This document shows, piece by piece, positions 7,075 through 15,953 of a stretch of 64,000 nt of DNA; within the stretch, counting starts at the first letter, position 1; each line of letters begins with the position of its first letter. This stretch comes from Streptomyces niger (GTDB lineage Bacteria > Actinomycetota > Actinomycetes > Streptomycetales > Streptomycetaceae). The DNA lies in contig NZ_JOFQ01000001.1 of assembly GCF_000718305.1 (NCBI RefSeq), positions 186,001 through 250,000 of the forward strand, in the 5' to 3' direction. The position numbers and the translations under genes are program-made. Below the pieces are notes generated by a model, which saw only the letters and a program-made list of their open reading frames with translations, had not been told where the DNA came from and searched no databases.

Positions 7075-10000
7075 TCAGCCCGCGTCGCCGGCGACGCGGA
7101 GCCGTACGGACGAGCCGGACCGGTGCTTGCGGACCTCCAGCTGGGCGGGGATGCGGCGGCGCAGGTCGGCGACGTGGCTGACGATGCCGACGCTGCGGTC
7201 CCGTTCGCGGAGGGAGTCCAGCACGTCCAGGACCTCGTCGAGGGTCTGTTCGTCGAGGCTGCCGAAGCCCTCGTCGATGAAGAGGGTGTCCAGGCGGGTG
7301 CCGCCGGCCTCGTCGGTGACCACGTCGGCGAGGCCCAGGGCCAGGGAGAGCGAGGCGAAGAACGTCTCGCCACCCGAGAGGCCCGCGGTGTCGCGCTCCT
7401 GGCCGGTCCACGCGTCGACGACGTGCAGGCCGAGGCCGGAACGGCGGGCGCCGCCGGCCCGTTCGTCGGAGTGCACGAGGGTGTAGCGCCCCGCCGACAT
7501 GCGGGCGAGGCGCGCGCTGGCGGCGGCCGCGACCTGTTCGAGGCGGGCGGCCAGGACGTAGGACTCCAGGCGCATCTTGCGTTCGTTCTCCGCCGAGGTG
7601 CCCGCGGTGAGCGACGCGAGGCGGGCGACGCGGTCGAACTCCTCGCGCAGCGGGGCCAGTTCGCGCGCGTCGGCCTCGGCGCGGGCCGACAGCCGGTCCA
7701 GCTCGGCGCAGCGGTCCTGCGCCGTGGCCCGGTCGGTGGCGGCCTCGCGCAGCCGGCGGGCCGCGGCCTCCGAGACGGCGCGGGCCCGGTCGGTGTCGAC
7801 GGGCGGCAGGGCGGCGGCGTCGGCGACGCGCGGGTCGGCGAGCTCGGCCGTGACCGCGGTCTCCTCGGCCTGCCAGGCGTCCAACTGCCCCTGGACGTCC
7901 CGCCACTCGTCATCGCCGAGCAGGGCGGCCTCGGCCTCCCGCGGTGTGTCGAAGCCGGCCTTGTACGCGGCGTCGGCGAGCGCCGCGTCGGCTTCCTTGA
8001 GGCGTTCGGCGGCGGTCTCGGCGGCCCGTACCGCGGTGACCGCCTCGGCGAGCAGTGCGACCTGCCGCTCCAGGCGGTGGGCGCGTTCGGCGACGCTCGC
8101 GCTGTCTCCGCGGGCCCGGCGCAGTCCCTCGGACAGCGCCTGCTCCTCGCGGTCCAGCGCGTCGCGGCGGGAGTCGCGGGCCGCGGTGCGCTGCTGGGCG
8201 GCCTGCTGTTGCGAGCGGCGCTGCTCGTACTCGCGCTCGGCGCGGGCGAGGGCCTCGCGGGCGGCGTGCAGCCCGGCGCCGGTGGCGTGCGCGTCGGCGT
8301 ACTCCGAGCGCAGCTCCGCCAGCTCCCGGGTGAGGTCGGTGACCGGTGCGTCGCCGGCGCCGGCGGTCGCGGCGGCCAGCTCCTCCTTGACGGTCTGCCG
8401 CGTGCGCTCGGCCGCCTCGCGGGCGGTCACGGCGCGCTCGTAGTCGGCGAACGCGCCCTCCTCCCGCTCGCGGTCCACATGGCCGGCTTCCGTACGGGCG
8501 GGGGCCGGGTGGCCGGTCGCGCCGCAGACGGCGCACGGCTCGCCGTCCCTGAGGTCCTGGGCGAGTTCGGCGGCGATGCCCGCCAGCCGGGCTTCCTTGA
8601 GCTTCAGCCAGTCCTCGTGCGCCTGGTTCGCGGCCTCCTGCGCGCGGAGCACCGCTCGCTCGGCGTCGGCCAGTTCGGCGGTGGCGCGGTCGCGGCGGCG
8701 GGCGGCGGCCAGCCGGGCCTCGGCGGGTTCGACGCGGGCGCCGAGCTGTTCGGCGCGGGCCGCCGCTTCCTGGGCGGCGTCGATGCGGTGCTGGTGGGCG
8801 GCGCGGGTGGTGTCCCAGCCGGCCAGCCAGTCCGCGGTGTCCAGCAGGGTCTGCTCGTCGTCGCGGGCCTCGCGCTCCAGTGCGGTGCGTTCGGTGGCGA
8901 TGTCGGCGGCGCGCCGCTCGTCGCGGCGGGCTGCCTCCAGGGAGCCCAGTTCGCCGCGGAGGTGGTGTTCGAGGGCGGCCAGCTGGTCGCCGCCGGCGTC
9001 GACGAGGTCGGTACGCAGCAGGTCGCGGCAGCGGCGCTCGGTGGTGCGCGCGGCCTCGTGGTCGCGCCAGGCGGCCTCGCGCAGCGCGAGTTCGGGGGCG
9101 ACGCGCTGGGCCCTGCGGGCGCGGTCCAGCCGCTGCCGGGCCCGGTCGCGGTCGGCGGCCTGCGCTTCGAGTACTTCGGCCCGGCGGCGGGCCTCGGCGT
9201 GGCGCTGCTGGAGCCGGGCGCGTTCGAGGGCGTCCTCCAGTGCGCGCGCCGCGTCGGCCGCGGCGCCCTCGGCGGTGGCGGCGGCCGCGGCGGCGATGTC
9301 CAGCCGTTCGCGGGCTCCGGAGCGGGCGACCGCCGCCCGGGCCAGGACGGTGGCGGCGAAGCCGGGCTCGCCGGGCGCCGGGGTGCTGCCCGTACGGCTT
9401 GCCGTCTTCTTCGTACGGGTGCGGGCACCCTTGCCGGTGCCGGTGGCGGGCTCTTCCGCGCGGCCCGGCGCCGGGACGGAGCCGTCGGTGAGGTCGGGGG
9501 TGTCACCCGCCGCCTGTGCCATCCGGTGGGCGAGCGCGAGGAGCCGGTCGTCGGCGGCGGTGACCCGGTCGGCGGCCGCCTTGCGCACCATCGCGAGCCG
9601 TTCTTCCAGCGCGGCGAACCGGCGGGTGTCGAAGAGCCGGCCGAGCAGCTTGGCGCGGGCCTCGGCGTCGGCCCGCAGGAACTTCGCGAACTCGCCCTGC
9701 GGCAACAGCACGACCTGGCAGAACTGCTCCTTGCTCATGCCGAGCAGCTGCTGTATCTCCTCGCCGATCTCCTGGTGGGAGCGGCTGAGCGCCGCCCACG
9801 CCCCCGCCACCGGGTCGTACTCGCGCAGCGCGCTGTACGCCTTCTCCATGGTCGTGCCCGTGCCGCGCTTCTTGGCGCGGGGCTGTTCGGGCCGCCGGGT
9901 GATCTCCAGCCGGCGGCCGCCGACGGTGAGGTCCAGGACGACCTGGGTGGCCGTGCCGGGCGCGGCGAGCGCACTGCGCAGGAACTGGCCGCCGGGCCGG

Positions 10001-10176
10001 GCGCCGGGCACGGAGCCGTACAGCGCGAAGCAGACGGCGTCCAGGACGGAGGTCTTGCCGGCGCCGGTCGGGCCGTGCAGCAGGAAGAGCCCGGCGCCGG
10101 AGAGGGCGTCGAAGTCGACGGTCTGGGCACCGCCGAACGGCCCGAAGGCGGCGAGCGTCAGCTTGTGCAGTTTCAT
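7075..10176 (-). CDS. sbcC: Exonuclease subunit SbcC (Rad50-like ATPase)
   Basis: The 1033-residue protein is the ATPase subunit of the SbcCD nuclease, which cleaves hairpins and protein-blocked DNA ends. Walker A GPTGAGKT is at residues 35-42. Two long coiled-coil arms rich in Ala, Arg and Glu flank the zinc-hook motif CAVC near the middle. The ABC signature LSGGETFFASLSLALGLAD and Walker B LDTLFIDEGFGSLDE are at the C-terminus. The ATG at 10176 overlaps the sbcD stop by 4 bp (ATGA), so the pair is translationally coupled. The upstream in-frame extension to 10599 lies inside sbcD and is rejected. Confidence 0.96.
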   Translation of the reverse strand: MKLHKLTLAAFGPFGGAQTVDFDALSGAGLFLLHGPTGAGKTSVLDAVCFALYGSVPGARPGGQFLRSALAAPGTATQVVLDLTVGGRRLEITRRPEQPRAKKRGTGTTMEKAYSALREYDPVAGAWAALSRSHQEIGEEIQQLLGMSKEQFCQVVLLPQGEFAKFLRADAEARAKLLGRLFDTRRFAALEERLAMVRKAAADRVTAADDRLLALAHRMAQAAGDTPDLTDGSVPAPGRAEEPATGTGKGARTRTKKTASRTGSTPAPGEPGFAATVLARAAVARSGARERLDIAAAAAATAEGAAADAARALEDALERARLQQRHAEARRRAEVLEAQAADRDRARQRLDRARRAQRVAPELALREAAWRDHEAARTTERRCRDLLRTDLVDAGGDQLAALEHHLRGELGSLEAARRDERRAADIATERTALEREARDDEQTLLDTADWLAGWDTTRAAHQHRIDAAQEAAARAEQLGARVEPAEARLAAARRRDRATAELADAERAVLRAQEAANQAHEDWLKLKEARLAGIAAELAQDLRDGEPCAVCGATGHPAPARTEAGHVDREREEGAFADYERAVTAREAAERTRQTVKEELAAATAGAGDAPVTDLTRELAELRSEYADAHATGAGLHAAREALARAEREYEQRRSQQQAAQQRTAARDSRRDALDREEQALSEGLRRARGDSASVAERAHRLERQVALLAEAVTAVRAAETAAERLKEADAALADAAYKAGFDTPREAEAALLGDDEWRDVQGQLDAWQAEETAVTAELADPRVADAAALPPVDTDRARAVSEAAARRLREAATDRATAQDRCAELDRLSARAEADARELAPLREEFDRVARLASLTAGTSAENERKMRLESYVLAARLEQVAAAASARLARMSAGRYTLVHSDERAGGARRSGLGLHVVDAWTGQERDTAGLSGGETFFASLSLALGLADVVTDEAGGTRLDTLFIDEGFGSLDEQTLDEVLDVLDSLRERDRSVGIVSHVADLRRRIPAQLEVRKHRSGSSVRLRVAGDAG

Positions 10177-11336
10177 GCCGATTCCCTCGCCGCTTCGTCC
10201 GTGCGTACCTCGTCGATCGCGGAGCGCAGCACGGCCCGTTCGGCGGTGTCGGCGGCGCGGCCCGGCCGCACGTGGGCCACGAAGTCCTCGGCGATCTCCT
10301 GGTCGGTGCGGCCGCGCAGCCGTTGGGCGTACGAGATGCCGGAGCCGTCCTCGCGTGCCTCGGGCTCGAAGGAGAGGGCGAGGACGTGTGGGAAGCGTTG
10401 GGCGAGCCGCGCCATCGGCTCGTGCGGACGCGCGGTGTCGGTGAGGGTGGCCTCGACCCAGGAATTCTCGTGTCGGGCGAGGTCCGGGTCGGCCAGCAGG
10501 TCTTCCAGGCGACCGCGGAGCCGGGCGAGCGGGCGCGGCACGGGGCAGGGCAGCCGCTCGGCGGCCGGCACGCCGTCCGGGCCCAGGTCCACGAGCCACA
10601 TCGACTTGCGGTGGTTGACCTCGGAGAAGGAGTACGCGAGCGGGGAGCCGGAGTACCGCACCCGGTCGGTGATCCGCTGGCAGCCGTGCAGGTGGCCCAG
10701 GGCCGCGTAGTCCACGCCGTCGAAGACCTCGGCCGGTACGGAGGCGACGCCGCCGATGGTGATGTCCCGCTCGCTGTCGCTGGGCGCGCCGCCGGTGACG
10801 AAGGCATGGGCGAGGACGACGGAGCGGGTGCCGGCGGGGCGCTCGGCGAGGTCGGCCCGTACCCGGTCCATGGCCGCGCGCAGTACCGGGGCGTGGCGCG
10901 CCTTCTCGGCGCCGAGGGTGTCGCGTACCAGTGCCGGTTCGAGGTACGGCAGGCCGTAGAAGGCCACGTCACCGTGGTCGTCGGCGAGCACGACGGGAGT
11001 GCCGCAGCCGGCCGGGTCGGTGCGCAGGTGGATGCCGGCCTTGGCCATGAGGCGGGCGCCGACGCCGAGCCGGCGCGCGGAGTCGTGGTTGCCGGAGATC
11101 ATGACGGTGGGCACGCCGAGGTCGGCGAGGCGGTGCAGCGCGTCGTCGAACAGCTCGATGGCGGCCAGCGGCGGCACGGCACGGTCGTAGACGTCACCCG
11201 CGACCACCACGGCGTCGACCTCGTGGGTACGGACGGTCTCGATGAGGTGGTCGAGGAAGGCGCGCTGGTGGTCGAGCATGTTCACACGGTGGAACGAGCG
11301 ACCCAGATGCCAGTCGGAGGTGTGCAAGATTCTCAA
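10173..11336 (-). CDS. sbcD: Exonuclease subunit SbcD (Mre11-like)
   Basis: The 387-residue protein is the Mn-dependent nuclease partner of SbcC. Phosphoesterase motifs are intact: DWHLG at residues 8-12, GDVYD, and SGNHD. The C-terminal capping region follows in normal length. It is the first gene of the sbcDC operon and overlaps sbcC by 4 bp. The 154 bases between its start and the upstream kinase stop must hold its promoter, though I could not pick out consensus hexamers. Confidence 0.96.
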   Translation of the reverse strand: MRILHTSDWHLGRSFHRVNMLDHQRAFLDHLIETVRTHEVDAVVVAGDVYDRAVPPLAAIELFDDALHRLADLGVPTVMISGNHDSARRLGVGARLMAKAGIHLRTDPAGCGTPVVLADDHGDVAFYGLPYLEPALVRDTLGAEKARHAPVLRAAMDRVRADLAERPAGTRSVVLAHAFVTGGAPSDSERDITIGGVASVPAEVFDGVDYAALGHLHGCQRITDRVRYSGSPLAYSFSEVNHRKSMWLVDLGPDGVPAAERLPCPVPRPLARLRGRLEDLLADPDLARHENSWVEATLTDTARPHEPMARLAQRFPHVLALSFEPEAREDGSGISYAQRLRGRTDQEIAEDFVAHVRPGRAADTAERAVLRSAIDEVRTDEAARESA

Positions 11337-11490
11337 CAGACTGCTCCGACCTGCATGCTTTCCTTCCTCCCCGTCATGCGCCCGCGTCCGGCCGGCGGCC
11401 GGTGGTCAACGGCAGGCACCACGCTAGCGCGCCTGTGCCCCCGGTTTCCCACGGACCTCGGTTTTCGTCGTCCGGGCCGGCATCGAGCGG

Positions 11491-12825
11491 CTAGCGCCCG
11501 GCGCGTCTCCGGCGCCGGACCACGGCCCTGCGGACGAGGAAGCCGACGAGGACGAAGGGGGCCAGCAGGACGGCGAAGGTCACCGGCTCCCGCATCGTCC
11601 GGCTGAGGATGGGCGTGAGCACGAGCGCCAGCAGGATGAGGGCGACGAGCATGCGGTTCGACAGCCGCTTCCGTGCGGGCGGGGTGGCGACCTGCTGAGC
11701 GCCGTCCGGAACCTGCGGGGGCAGCGGTGTCGGCATGGAGTACACGGAGTACGGGGCCTGCGCCCCTCCCTGCGCCGGGACGGAGACCGATGCGGGCGCC
11801 GCGGCCGGCGGCTGCGCGGAGAACGGCTGCCCGGGCGGCGGTGCCATGGTCGGCGGCGGGCCGAAGCCCGGCTGTCCGGCGGCGCCCGGCCCGGCGCTCT
11901 GCCGCGGCGCGGAGGCGCTGTCGGACAGTGCGCGCAGCGTGCGTTCGCGGGCGGCCAGCTCCTCGGCGAGTGCGGCGGGCACCACGTGCTGCCACTGGCC
12001 CACGTGGGCACCCAGCTGCCCCAGCCGCTCTCCCAGCCCGCTCGCCGTGGGCCGTTGCTCCGGCTCCTTGACGAGGCAGGACGCCAGCAGCGGCCGCAGC
12101 GCCTCCGGTACGCCGTCGAGGTCGGGCTCCTCGTGGACGATGCGGTACAGCAGTACGGGCGCAGAGGCGTTCTCCGCGGGCCGGGCGAACGGGCCGCGTC
12201 CGGTCGCGGCGTGGGCCAGGACGGCGGCCAGCGAGAAGACGTCGGCGGGCGCTTCGGTTCCGGTCCCGGTGGCCTGCTCGGGCGCGAGGAAGCCGGGTGA
12301 GCCGATCATGCCGCCGGTGTGGGTGTGCCGGGAGTCGTCGGCGGCGCGGGCGATGCCGAAGTCGATCAGCCGCGGATGGTCACCGGCCAGCAGGACGTTA
12401 CCGGGCTTGACGTCGCGGTGCGCAAGACCGGTGTCGTGCACCGCTTGGAGCGCCGCGCACAGTTCGGCGGCCAGGCCGAGCAGGGCCGGTTCGGGGAGCG
12501 GGCCGTGCTGCTCGACCCATTCACCGAGCGACGGCGCCGGTACGTACTCGGTGGCCAGCCATTGCGGCCGCTGCCCGACGGCGCTGTGGTCCACCACGGC
12601 CACGGACCAGGGGGAACGGACCTGGTCGCTGTTGCGGATCTCCCGGTCGAAGCGCGCTTCGAATCCCAGCTCGGCACCGAGGTCGGGCCGGACCGTCTTG
12701 AGCGCCAGCGGCAGTCCGGTGTGCGTCCGGGCCAGGTAGACCTGCCCCATGCCGCCCGCGCCGAGCCTGGCAAGCAGCGGATAACCGCCCAGGGCCGGCG
12801 GATCCGCGGTTTCGAGACCGTGCAT
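11491..12825 (-). CDS. Membrane-anchored Ser/Thr protein kinase
   Basis: The 444-residue protein is an actinobacterial Hanks-type kinase. The P-loop LGAGGMGQVYLA spans residues 21-32, the ATP lysine is K43, HRDVKPGN contains catalytic D138, and DFG is at 155-157, so all key residues are present. Residues about 290-390 are a Pro/Ala/Gln-rich linker, and two hydrophobic segments with an Arg-rich tail end the protein. No PASTA or other sensor domain is seen outside. The ATG at 12825 is supported by GAGGGGG 12 bases upstream. It stands alone between sbcD and a GlcD-like gene. Confidence 0.93.
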   Translation of the reverse strand: MHGLETADPPALGGYPLLARLGAGGMGQVYLARTHTGLPLALKTVRPDLGAELGFEARFDREIRNSDQVRSPWSVAVVDHSAVGQRPQWLATEYVPAPSLGEWVEQHGPLPEPALLGLAAELCAALQAVHDTGLAHRDVKPGNVLLAGDHPRLIDFGIARAADDSRHTHTGGMIGSPGFLAPEQATGTGTEAPADVFSLAAVLAHAATGRGPFARPAENASAPVLLYRIVHEEPDLDGVPEALRPLLASCLVKEPEQRPTASGLGERLGQLGAHVGQWQHVVPAALAEELAARERTLRALSDSASAPRQSAGPGAAGQPGFGPPPTMAPPPGQPFSAQPPAAAPASVSVPAQGGAQAPYSVYSMPTPLPPQVPDGAQQVATPPARKRLSNRMLVALILLALVLTPILSRTMREPVTFAVLLAPFVLVGFLVRRAVVRRRRRAGR

Positions 12826-12916
12826 GGAAGTGTTCGTCCCCCTCGCTTCTTCTCTCACGCCCTGTGGACGCACCGCGGCGACCAACGGTTGATCAGCAGC
12901 GTAGAGGGTGGTCCTC

Positions 12917-12950
12917 CGCTTGCGGGCACGGGGGACCGGGCCCGCAAGCG
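12917..12950 (-). terminator. 11-bp inverted repeat between glcD-like gene and kinase
   Basis: CGCTTGCGGGC (12917-12927) and GCCCGCAAGCG (12940-12950) are perfect arms with a 12-base G-rich loop. It lies 36 bases after the oxidase stop and 91 bases before the kinase start on the same strand, which suits a terminator; an operator is an alternative. Confidence 0.5.
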
Positions 12951-12986
12951 GGGTTGCCCGAACGGTCCGCCGCCGGGGCCTCCCGG

Positions 12987-14381
12987 TCAGTCCGCACGGC
13001 CCTTTCGGGCACTTTCGGGCACGACCTTGCCGGGGTTGAGGATGCCCTGAGGGTCCAGCGCCGCCTTGATCGCGTGGTGCATGGCGAGGACGGGCGCGGG
13101 CAGTTCCTGGGCCAGGCCGTCGCGCTTGAGGAGGCCGACGCCGTGCTCGCCGGTGACCGTGCCGCCGAGGGCCAGGGCGTCCGCGATGATCTCGTGGAAG
13201 GCGGCCTGGGCGCGCTCCCGGGCGGCGGCGTCGCCGGGCGGGGTGATCAGCAGGGGGTGCAGATTGCCGTCGCCGGCGTGCGCGATGTTGGCGATGAGCG
13301 TGTCGTGCCGGGCGGCCGTCGCCTCGATGCGGGCGAGCATCTCGGGGACGGCGGCCTTGGGGACGCAGACGTCCTCGGTGAGGACCGGGCCGAGGCGTTC
13401 CAGCGCCGGGTAGGCCAGCCGTCGGGCGGCGAACAGCGCGTCGGCCTCCTCCTGGTCGGTGGATTGCGCGGCCCAGGTGGCGCCCGCCTCCTCGAAGCAG
13501 GCCAGCATGCGTGCCGCCTCCTGCTCCCCGGCGAGCCCCGGCGCGTCCGTCCGGCCGAGCAGGACCACGTCCGCGTCGACGGACAGGCCCATGTTCTTCC
13601 ACTTGTCGACGGCGGCCAGGCAGTGCCGGTCGATCAGCTCCAGCGCCGAGGGGGTGAGCCCGGCGGCGCCGACCGCGGCGACGGCGCGGCCCGCGTCCAC
13701 CACGGAGGAGAAGTATCCGGCGACCGTGCGCTCCGGCTCGCGCAGCGGCCGCAGCCGTACGGTGATCTCGGTGATCACCCCGAGCGTGCCCTCGGAGCCG
13801 ACCATCAGCCCGGCGAGGTCGTACCCGGCGACGCCCTTGGCGGTGCGCCGGCCCAGCCGGACGAGCTCGCCGGTGCCGGTGACGACTTCGAGGCCGAGGA
13901 CGTAGTCCCGGGTGACGCCGTACTTCACGCAGCACAGGCCGCCGGCGTTGGTGGCGACGTTGCCGCCGATGGTCGACCAGGGGGCGCTGGCCGGGTCCGG
14001 CGGGTACCACAGGCCGTGCTCGGCGCAGGCGGCCCGCAGGTCGTCGTTGACGACGCCGGGCCCGACGACCGCGAGCCGTTCGACGGGGTCGATCTCGCGG
14101 ATCGCGTTCATGTGCTCGGTGGAGAGCACGACGCAGCCCTCGACGGCGTTGGCGCCGCCGGAGAGGCCGGTGCCGGCGCCGCGCGTGACGAGCGGGACGC
14201 CGTGTCGCAGACAGGCCCGGACCACCGTGCGCACTTCCTCCGCGGTGCGCGGTCGGACGACCGCCAGGGGCGTGCCGTGCGGCGCCCACTCGGCCTCGTC
14301 GTGGACGAAGCCCGCGGCGACCTCCGCATCCTCGATCAGCCGTCCGTCCGGCAGCTCCTGCCGCAGCTCATCGATCAGCAC
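12987..14381 (-). CDS. FAD-linked oxidase, GlcD/D-lactate dehydrogenase type
   Basis: The 464-residue flavoprotein oxidises a 2-hydroxy acid such as glycolate or D-lactate. The PCMH FAD-binding motif RGAGTGLSGG is at residues 67-76, with PPDPASAPWSTIGGNVATNAGG further on. The C-terminal domain has HAGDGNLHPL and GEHGVGLLK, which bind metal and substrate in this family. The start is GTG at 14381. No iron-sulfur partner such as GlcF is adjacent, so it probably works alone with a quinone or another acceptor. The exact substrate is not determined. Confidence 0.93.
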   Translation of the reverse strand: MLIDELRQELPDGRLIEDAEVAAGFVHDEAEWAPHGTPLAVVRPRTAEEVRTVVRACLRHGVPLVTRGAGTGLSGGANAVEGCVVLSTEHMNAIREIDPVERLAVVGPGVVNDDLRAACAEHGLWYPPDPASAPWSTIGGNVATNAGGLCCVKYGVTRDYVLGLEVVTGTGELVRLGRRTAKGVAGYDLAGLMVGSEGTLGVITEITVRLRPLREPERTVAGYFSSVVDAGRAVAAVGAAGLTPSALELIDRHCLAAVDKWKNMGLSVDADVVLLGRTDAPGLAGEQEAARMLACFEEAGATWAAQSTDQEEADALFAARRLAYPALERLGPVLTEDVCVPKAAVPEMLARIEATAARHDTLIANIAHAGDGNLHPLLITPPGDAAARERAQAAFHEIIADALALGGTVTGEHGVGLLKRDGLAQELPAPVLAMHHAIKAALDPQGILNPGKVVPESARKGRAD

Positions 14382-14548
14382 GCGCGATCACCTGCCTCTT
14401 CTTCGAACCTGTCTGCCATGTCCGCACGGTATCCGCGCCCCGCGGGCCGATGATCACCGCCCTGGGAGCCGCGGGCCGCGCCGCCTGTGGAGGCCGACCG
14501 GCGGAGCCCTCGGATGCGGGTCCGCTCCGCAGGCGGCACGGTGGACGC

Positions 14549-14776
14549 ATGAGCACCGCCCGGATCGTCGTCCAGCCGCCCTCCCCCGCCGGCGGGCGGC
14601 ACGTGCACGTCGACGGGGAGAACCTGGGCCTGGCCCAGAGCGACATGGACGTCGTGGAGTTCCTGCGCCGGAGCGGGCTGCCCGACGCCGAACCCCTGCT
14701 CGACGATCCGGCGTGGGTCGAGTGGCGCGGCGCCCCGCCCCACGACTACGGCGGTCCCAGCCGCAGCAGCGCGTGA
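14549..14776 (+). CDS. Small hypothetical protein (75 aa)
   Basis: This short gene encodes 75 residues with good third-position GC bias. The N-terminal half looks like small beta strands (ARIVVQPPSPAGGRHVHVDG) and the rest is acidic and helical. There is no signal peptide or membrane segment. It is transcribed away from the GlcD-like gene and converges on the acyl-CoA dehydrogenase gene 34 bases downstream. I do not recognise a family with a known function. Confidence 0.65.
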   Translation: MSTARIVVQPPSPAGGRHVHVDGENLGLAQSDMDVVEFLRRSGLPDAEPLLDDPAWVEWRGAPPHDYGGPSRSSA

Positions 14777-14810
14777 GCGCGGGGCTCCGCTTCAGGGCCG
14801 TTCAGGCCGT

Positions 14811-15953
14811 TCAGGGCCGGGAGAGCTGTCTGCTGATGACCAGGCGCTGGATCTGGTTGGTGCCCTCGAAGATCTGCATGATCTTGGCTTCGCGCATGTA
14901 GCGCTCGACGGGGAAGTCGCGGGTGTAGCCGTAGCCGCCGTAGACCTGGACCGCGTCCGTGGTGACCTTCATGGCGGCGTCGGTGGCGATGAGCTTGGCG
15001 ACGCTGGCCTGGCGGCTGTAGGGACGGCCCGCGTCGCGGCGGCGGGCCGCGTCGAGGTAGGTGGCGCGGGCCGAGTCGACGGCGGCCGCCATGTCGGCGA
15101 GGACGAAGCCGAGGCCCTGGTGGTCGATGATCTTCCGGCCGAAGGCGGTGCGCTCGTTGGCGTACGCCACGGCCGCGTCCAGGGCCGCCTGCGCGACGCC
15201 GGTGGCGCAGGCGGCGATGCCCAGGCGGCCGGAGTCCAGCGCGGAGAGGGCGATCTGCAGGCCCTGGCCCTCGCTGCCGATCAGCCGGTCGGCGTCGACG
15301 AGCGCGCCGTCCCAGTGGGCCGCCGTGGTCGGGATCGCGTGCAGGCCCATCTTCTCCTCGGGCCGGCCGAAGGTCAGGCCCTCGGTGGCGCCGGGCGCGA
15401 GGAAGCAGGAGATGCCGCGGCTGCCGGCGGAGGTGCGGGCGAACAGGGTGTAGAAGTCGGCCTTGCCGCCGTGGGTGATCCACGCCTTGCTGCCGGTGAT
15501 CCGGTAGCCGGCCGTCTCCCGCACCGCCTTGCAGGTCAGCGCGGCGGCGTCCGAGCCGGCCTGCGGTTCGGAGAGACTGTAGCCGCCGACCAGGCCGCCG
15601 CCGAGGATGTCCGGCGCCCAGCGTTGCCGCTGCTCCTCGGTGCCGTACGTCATCAGCGCGTACGCCGACATGGTGTGCACGCTGGTGGCCACCGCGACGG
15701 CCGCCCAGCGGGCCGCCAGCTCCTCGATGACCTGGAGGTAGACCTCGTAGGGCTGGCCGCCGCCGTCGTACTCCTCCGGGTAGGGCAGGCCGAGCAGCCC
15801 GGCCTCGCCCAGCGTCTTGAAGAGGCCTTCGGGGTACAGCTCTTCGCGTTCGTGCTTGTCGACGAGGGGGGCGAGCTCCTTGTCGGCGATCTCGCGGGTG
15901 AGGCCGAGCAGGTCCTCGGCCTCCTGGGTCGGCAGCAGCCGGTCGACGGTCAT
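14811..15953 (-). CDS. Acyl-CoA dehydrogenase
   Basis: The 380-residue flavoenzyme is a full-length acyl-CoA dehydrogenase that makes 2-enoyl-CoA. Flavin and substrate motifs are clear: [51 protein letters not shown]-like region, and IFEGTNQIQ, whose glutamate is the usual catalytic base in this branch. Its ATG overlaps the stop of the upstream oxidoreductase gene (ATGA), so the two are co-translated. With the indolepyruvate:ferredoxin oxidoreductase this suggests breakdown of acyl-CoAs made from aromatic or branched 2-oxo acids; that link is inference from context. Confidence 0.94.
   Translation of the reverse strand: [380 protein letters not shown]

Noticed and set aside
7123..10710. 1195-residue plus-strand open frame
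   Set aside because: It is the antisense shadow of sbcC and sbcD, which have intact motifs; the Gly/Val/Leu-rich translation has no domain.
11491..14289. 932-residue frame joining the GlcD-like region to the kinase
   Set aside because: The first part is an off-frame shadow of the oxidase; the kinase starts at 12825.
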